Shown here: positions 23,158 through 25,501 of the stretch, one piece after another | Position numbering within the stretch: the first letter of the stretch is position 1 | How the letters are laid out: the number at the start of each line of letters is the position of its first letter | Source of the DNA: JAHISC01 sp964645815 | GTDB taxonomy: Bacteria > Patescibacteriota > Patescibacteriia > UBA9934 | Direction: 5' to 3' | Assembly: GCA_964645815.1 (NCBI GenBank) | Contig: CAZYCR010000009.1 | Span: 1-25,501, forward strand | DNA length: 25,501 nucleotides | Position numbers and translations under genes: made by a program | The notes under the pieces: model-generated | Seen by the model: the letters and a program-made list of their open reading frames with translations, nothing else | What the model was told of the DNA's origin: nothing | Databases searched by the model: none

Positions 23158-23616
23158 ATGAGTGACGAACATCAGGATTTGAAAAAAGGCGTTGATTTCA
23201 TAGGTGCCAACTGTATTTTTTACTGTCACGATGGAGCCGGTCATGTTTTACTGCATAAAAGGAGCCAAAATTGTCGTGATGAGCAGGGAACATGGGATTG
23301 TGGCGGTGGCGCGATGCGATTTGGTGAGAGTTTTGAAGATACCGTGCGTCGTGAGGTGCAAGAAGAATACGGAGTTGATCCGATTGAGGTTGTTTACGTT
23401 AAGTCTCGGAGCATTGTGCGGGAAAATGGTGGCGACAAAACTCACTGGATCGCAAACCTGCATCTTGTTTTAGTCGATCGCCAGCAAGTTAAAATCGGTG
23501 AGCCAGAAAAAATAGATAAAATTGGTTGGTTCGACTTTGATCGGTTACCGCAACCACTTCATTCCGGTTTTCAACACGACATTATATTAATGAAAGAATT
23601 TTTAGATAAAAACTAA
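23158..23616 (+). CDS. Nudix hydrolase
   Basis: 152 residues. The Nudix box is complete: GGAMRFGESFEDTVRREV plus QEEYGV (about 51-74), matching Gx5Ex7REUxEExGU. Nudix enzymes hydrolyse nucleoside diphosphates linked to another group, with Mg held by the box glutamates. An N-terminal beta strand (GANCIFYCHD, HVLLHKRS) and the strand after the box (VVYVKSRSIV, THWIANLHLVLV) follow the family fold. The C-terminal KIDKIGWFDFDRLP is the typical ending seen in mutT/ADP-ribose type members. The substrate is not predictable. The gene starts within the region shared with the divergent small gene's promoter and is followed after one base by another gene. Confidence 0.9.
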   Translation: MSDEHQDLKKGVDFIGANCIFYCHDGAGHVLLHKRSQNCRDEQGTWDCGGGAMRFGESFEDTVRREVQEEYGVDPIEVVYVKSRSIVRENGGDKTHWIANLHLVLVDRQQVKIGEPEKIDKIGWFDFDRLPQPLHSGFQHDIILMKEFLDKN

Positions 23617-23617
23617 T

Positions 23618-23875
23618 ATGGAAAATGAGAGTGCCTGGGCAGCCGAACAAGCCGAGTTACAAGCTCTGGCGGAAAATATTATCACCGAGCACGTCGGCGA
23701 ATCAGAAGAAAACCTTTTTAAACTCATGGAAGAATTGAAAAAAGAAGTGCCGGGCGGTGAAGTAGGACGTTTAATGGGTGATTGGTCGCAGAAAAAAAGA
23801 ATACTTTTGCAAGATGCAATTTATTGGGCTTTGCCTGATGAAGCTCGTCAAGCTTATTTGGAATACATTAAGTAA
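23618..23875 (+). CDS. Small helical protein of unknown function
   Basis: 85 residues, no family recognised. It is acidic and appears all-helical: AEQAELQALAENIITEHV, EENLFKLMEELKKEV, and a C-terminal LPDEARQAYLEYIK. It has no Cys and no membrane segment. It starts one base after the Nudix gene stop, so the two are very likely on one mRNA, and a terminator follows. It could be a partner of the Nudix enzyme; nothing in the sequence proves it. Confidence 0.75.
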   Translation: MENESAWAAEQAELQALAENIITEHVGESEENLFKLMEELKKEVPGGEVGRLMGDWSQKKRILLQDAIYWALPDEARQAYLEYIK

Positions 23876-23883
23876 ATTTTGCT

Positions 23884-23913
23884 AGAACTAGTCAAAAATT
23901 ATTGACTAGTTCT
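23884..23913 (+). terminator. Terminator after the Nudix pair
   Basis: A perfect 12-bp stem, AGAACTAGTCAA (23884-23895) with TTGACTAGTTCT (23902-23913), and a 6-base loop, followed by TTGATTT. The 3' arm also contains the -35 box of the next gene. Confidence 0.8.
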
Positions 23914-23930
23914 TTGATTTGTGATAATTT
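23902..23930 (+). promoter_or_regulatory. Promoter of the membrane protein gene at 23964
   Basis: TTGACT (23902-23907), 17 bases, then TAATTT (23925-23930) preceded by TG-A. Predicted start near 23937, giving a leader of about 27 bases that contains the Shine-Dalgarno site. Confidence 0.6.
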
Positions 23931-23948
23931 TCGCTGCGGCTTCAACCT

Positions 23949-23955
23949 GGAGGTG
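23949..23955 (+). promoter_or_regulatory. Strong Shine-Dalgarno site
   Basis: GGAGGTG lies 8 bases before ATG 23964. Such a site is almost absent elsewhere in this window and fixes the start of the next gene. Confidence 0.8.
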
Positions 23956-23963
23956 AAAACTAG

Positions 23964-24362
23964 ATGCAAAACGAATTCGAAGTTCAACCCACCACAAACC
24001 TCAGCCGTGACATTTGGCAGCCGATCGACTGGGCGATCTGGTTCATCGTCTCGGTCTTCATCAGCTGGTCGAGTTGCCTTATTTTCGACGATACCATCCT
24101 CATCATGGCTATCGTCGGTTTCTACACCATTTTCATGCACTTCGTCTGGCATCGCCGGGATCGTAGCTGGCGCCGGATGACCTGGCCAACCACACGCGAT
24201 CAATCGTGGTTCATCGGTCTCGTCCTGGGTACTTTCGTCGGCACCTTCTGCTTCAGCACCTTGGTCACCACCCTCATGACAACTACCCTGGTGGTTCTGA
24301 CCATCGTCCTCGTCTGGTCCTTTGCCACAGCACTCCGCCACACTGTTGGCTACTTCGGCTAG
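23964..24362 (+). CDS. Four-helix membrane protein with C-ending codons, unknown function
   Basis: 132 residues. Four hydrophobic segments at about 22-41, 44-62, 82-102 and 104-122; a basic, Trp-rich loop (HRRDRSWRRMTW, 63-74) separates the two pairs. That layout suits a small membrane protein of the 2TM type, perhaps resembling 2TM-domain proteins, but I cannot name a family. All Phe codons but one are TTC and most Ile and Val codons end in C, unlike the adjacent T/A-ending genes. A strong Shine-Dalgarno site, own promoter and strong terminator make it a self-contained unit, the same design as the leftward small gene at 22872-23066. Confidence 0.8.
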   Translation: MQNEFEVQPTTNLSRDIWQPIDWAIWFIVSVFISWSSCLIFDDTILIMAIVGFYTIFMHFVWHRRDRSWRRMTWPTTRDQSWFIGLVLGTFVGTFCFSTLVTTLMTTTLVVLTIVLVWSFATALRHTVGYFG

Positions 24363-24370
24363 ACAGCTTA

Positions 24371-24406
24371 CGCCGGGATCACCATGATCCCGGCGTTTCC
24401 TTTTTT
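24371..24406 (+). terminator. Strong intrinsic terminator
   Basis: A perfect 11-bp GC-rich stem (CGCCGGGATCA / TGATCCCGGCG) with a 3-base loop is followed by TTTCCTTTTTT. It ends the membrane protein transcript. Confidence 0.93.
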
Positions 24407-24407
24407 A

Positions 24408-24416
24408 TGCTATGAT
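24408..24416 (+). promoter_or_regulatory. Extended -10 promoter of the rhodanese-like gene
   Basis: TG-C-TATGAT, a TGN-extended -10, ends 12 bases before ATG 24429, giving a leader of only about 5 bases. Confidence 0.5.
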
Positions 24417-24428
24417 TTTAGCAATGTT

Positions 24429-24941
24429 ATGGAGCTTGACGAGCTTTTACAAAGGGAAAGGGAAAAACATGAAAAATATGATGCTTTAAAAAAGTACATT
24501 TCTTTTGGTATTGGTGCCATTCTCTTTACTCTCTTAACATCTGTCCTGATTGCCATTATTGTTTGGTTTATTGAACCCAGGATTCAAACTATTACTACAG
24601 AGTCTCATGTGGTTGATTTAGATAATTTTTCAAAATTAGTTGAAGAGAATCCGAGTACAACAATTTATGACATGCGTTCAGAGAAAGATTATTCAGCCGG
24701 TCATATTCCTGGCGCTGAATTGGCAAAAAATGATTCTTGTCACACTTTCGGTGTTGATATTTGCACCAGACGAACAAACTGTACCTCGAAGGGACCTGTT
24801 TTCTTTTACTCGACTAAAGGCGAGGATTATCATGAAGTAAGACGGGCGCTTTCGGTTAGTCGTGCTTCCTGTTGGTCAGATGCTTATATGTTAGAAGGTG
24901 GATTCAGGGCTTGGAACGAATCATCTTTACCGACTGAATAG
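24429..24941 (+). CDS. Membrane-anchored rhodanese-like protein with Ser at the active-site Cys
   Basis: 170 residues. A charged N-terminus (LQREREKHEKYDALKK) precedes one membrane helix (about 25-48). A rhodanese-like domain follows outside: TIYDMRSEKDYSAGHIPGAELAK (the CH2-type DxRxxxxYxxGHIPGA pattern) and VFFYSTKGEDYHEVRRAL, where the catalytic loop normally starts with Cys, then MLEGGFRAW. Aligned on that loop, the Cys position is Ser128, so sulfur transfer is unlikely by the usual route. Other Cys (104, 112, 118, 148) may form disulfides or a substitute site. ATG 24429 is chosen over the in-frame ATG at 24384, which lies in the terminator hairpin. Confidence 0.75.
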   Translation: MELDELLQREREKHEKYDALKKYISFGIGAILFTLLTSVLIAIIVWFIEPRIQTITTESHVVDLDNFSKLVEENPSTTIYDMRSEKDYSAGHIPGAELAKNDSCHTFGVDICTRRTNCTSKGPVFFYSTKGEDYHEVRRALSVSRASCWSDAYMLEGGFRAWNESSLPTE

Positions 24942-24975
24942 AAAAGCCCCTCCCGAGTGAGAAATCGGGAAGGGC
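24942..24975 (-). terminator. Terminator of the candidate small RNA
   Basis: On the minus strand GCCCTTCCCGA (24965-24975) pairs with TCGGGAGGGGC (24946-24956) over 11 bp with one T-G pair, followed by TTTT (24942-24945). On the plus strand no T-run follows, so it works leftward. Confidence 0.75.
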
Positions 24976-25091
24976 CGGAGTCGCGGTACATGTGCTGACC
25001 AATTCCTACCTCTGTACGTTGTGCCGGATTCTCTGACTTTGAATTGGGGCTTATGGAGGAAACCCTCTCAAGTGCCTAGCGTCACGTCCGC
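24942..25091 (-). ncRNA. Candidate structured small RNA, about 150 nt
   Basis: The stretch has no sensible frame but forms a complete leftward unit. Its promoter has an extended -10 (TG-T-TATTTT) at 17 bases from TTGATA, predicting a start near 25091. The RNA can close on itself: GCGGACGUG (25083-25091, minus strand) pairs with CAUGUACCGC (24983-24992) with one bulged A and one G-U. A second stem pairs CCAAUUC (25041-25047) with GAAUUGG (24999-25005), and GAGG-GUUU-CCUC forms a small hairpin between. A terminator with a UUUU tail ends it. I do not recognise 4.5S, tmRNA, RNase P or a known riboswitch; 6S RNA is possible but not shown. Confidence 0.55.
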
Positions 25092-25097
25092 GTCGAC

Positions 25098-25126
25098 AAA
25101 ATAACAAATAAATATTTATTTATCAA
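25098..25126 (-). promoter_or_regulatory. Promoter of the candidate small RNA
   Basis: TTGATA (25121-25126) is spaced 17 bases from TATTTT (25098-25103), which is preceded by TG-T. The spacer is largely a 16-bp perfect palindrome, AAATAAATATTTATTT (25106-25121), shared with the divergent gene at 25129. Confidence 0.6.
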
Positions 25127-25128
25127 GT

Positions 25129-25422
25129 ATGACTAATAAACAAAAAAATTTCTGGGGTATTTTCTGTCTTGTGGCGCCAATTTCAATTTTGGTATTAAAT
25201 TTGGTTGCTTATTCAATTTTTAGTTTTGTATTATCAGCTATTGCCGGGGGAGTAGCGGATGAACCGACAAGTGTTGTTTTCAACGTAATTAGTCTCATAC
25301 TGGGTCTTGTGGGTATCTTGGCTTTGATTGCCATACCGGTAGGTTTGGTCTTGGGAATAATTTTCTTGGCTCTAAAAAAGAAAGAGGAAGTGGCGCCGAC
25401 AGAACAAAAGGAGATAAAATAA
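25129..25422 (+). CDS. Small membrane protein, unknown
   Basis: 97 residues. Two long hydrophobic parts (about 9-39 and 49-82) separated by GGVADEPTSVV; a Gly-rich second hairpin (LGLVGILALIAIPVGLVLGIIF) then a charged tail (KKKEEVAPTEQKEIK). The overall shape resembles DUF4190-type small membrane proteins, but I cannot confirm the family. It starts 37 bases from the predicted start of the leftward RNA, so the two promoters are back to back. No Shine-Dalgarno site is seen. Confidence 0.7.
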   Translation: MTNKQKNFWGIFCLVAPISILVLNLVAYSIFSFVLSAIAGGVADEPTSVVFNVISLILGLVGILALIAIPVGLVLGIIFLALKKKEEVAPTEQKEIK

Positions 25423-25437
25423 TTGAGTTTAATTGTG

Positions 25438-25446
25438 TGATATACT
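25438..25446 (+). promoter_or_regulatory. Extended -10 promoter of the last gene
   Basis: TG-A-TATACT, a TGN-extended -10 without a clear -35. Predicted start near 25453, about 29 bases before ATG 25482. Confidence 0.5.
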
Positions 25447-25481
25447 GCTTTTCTAAGAATCATAATCAAGAAAAGTAACCT

Positions 25482-25501
25482 ATGTCCAAGCTTGAGGAAG
25501 T
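25482..25501 (+). CDS. Start of a gene cut by the window edge
   Basis: ATG followed by codons for S-K-L-E-E, running off the end. It is supported by the promoter about 35 bases upstream. Six complete codons are too few to assign a product. Confidence 0.4.

Noticed and set aside
22854..23165. Plus-strand open frame of 103 codons opposite the 64-residue gene
   Set aside because: It lacks a Shine-Dalgarno site, is Arg/Asp/Gly-rich like a reverse-strand shadow, runs through the other gene's promoter, and the expression signals are all on the minus strand.
23892..24341. Minus-strand open frame of 149 codons opposite the four-helix membrane protein
   Set aside because: Its composition (Asp, Glu, Pro, His-rich) is that expected from the complement of C-ending codons, and promoter, ribosome site and terminator belong to the plus strand.
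1..25501. CRISPR arrays, tRNA or rRNA genes, inteins, TGA recoding
   Set aside because: I saw no spaced direct repeats, no cloverleaf with a GGTTCGAATCC-type T arm, no intein splice motifs in dnaB or other genes, and TGA ends several genes normally.

Overview
The window looks like a fragment of a Patescibacteria (Candidate Phyla Radiation) chromosome. Four things suggest this: a surface protein ending in a C-terminal domain I recognise from these bacteria, a membrane-anchored Clp-type ATPase, small four-helix-bundle and GIY-YIG genes of the kind scattered through such genomes, and many housekeeping genes with almost no Shine-Dalgarno sites. TGA is used as a stop (for example at 7272-7274 and 21568-21570), so this is not one of the Patescibacteria that read TGA as glycine.

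Layout. 1-2005 is the 3' part of a surface protein, closed by a terminator. 2057-7726 runs rightward: tgt, a small membrane protein, a Clp/AAA+ ATPase with N-terminal membrane helices, a polyprenyl-phosphate sugar-phosphate transferase and a DUF192 protein. Next come a three-branched structured element (7744-7871) and rplU with its own promoter and a folded leader. 8351-11960 is leftward: a lipoprotein, recR, ybaB, a disrupted four-helix-bundle gene inside a possible cassette, and dnaB. An amino-acid permease (12049-13182) faces the glyA-folD one-carbon pair (13185-15299). 15437-15739 is a tiny GIY-YIG cassette with inverted ends, sitting exactly at the start of murC. Then follow murC-murB, hpf and secA, and a DUF1653/flavoprotein pair. 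The right end (22816-25501) is a patchwork of small genes: a leftward 64-residue protein, a Nudix hydrolase, an unknown 85-residue protein, a four-helix membrane protein, a rhodanese-like membrane protein, a candidate leftward small RNA, a small membrane protein and the first codons of one more gene.

Expression. Many genes have an extended -10 element (TGN-TATAAT-like) ending about 5-12 bases before the ATG, which implies leaderless or nearly leaderless mRNAs. Two small genes (22872-23066 and 23964-24362) break the rule. They have real 5' leaders, good Shine-Dalgarno sites and almost exclusively C-ending Phe/Ile codons.

Main points of interest: (1) the 303-bp GIY-YIG cassette with 18/20-matching inverted ends and a TATG duplication, which seems to have separated murC from its leaderless promoter; (2) a candidate ~150-nt RNA at 24942-25091 with its own promoter, nested stems and terminator; (3) the unexplained three-way-junction element before rplU; (4) the two Shine-Dalgarno-led, C-ending-codon genes; (5) housekeeping enzymes with missing signature residues: Tgt without zinc ligands, the Clp ATPase with a degenerate first ATPase domain, FolD with an altered NADP loop and a sugar-phosphate transferase with altered acidic motifs. 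All calls come from reading the sequence; no database search was run.
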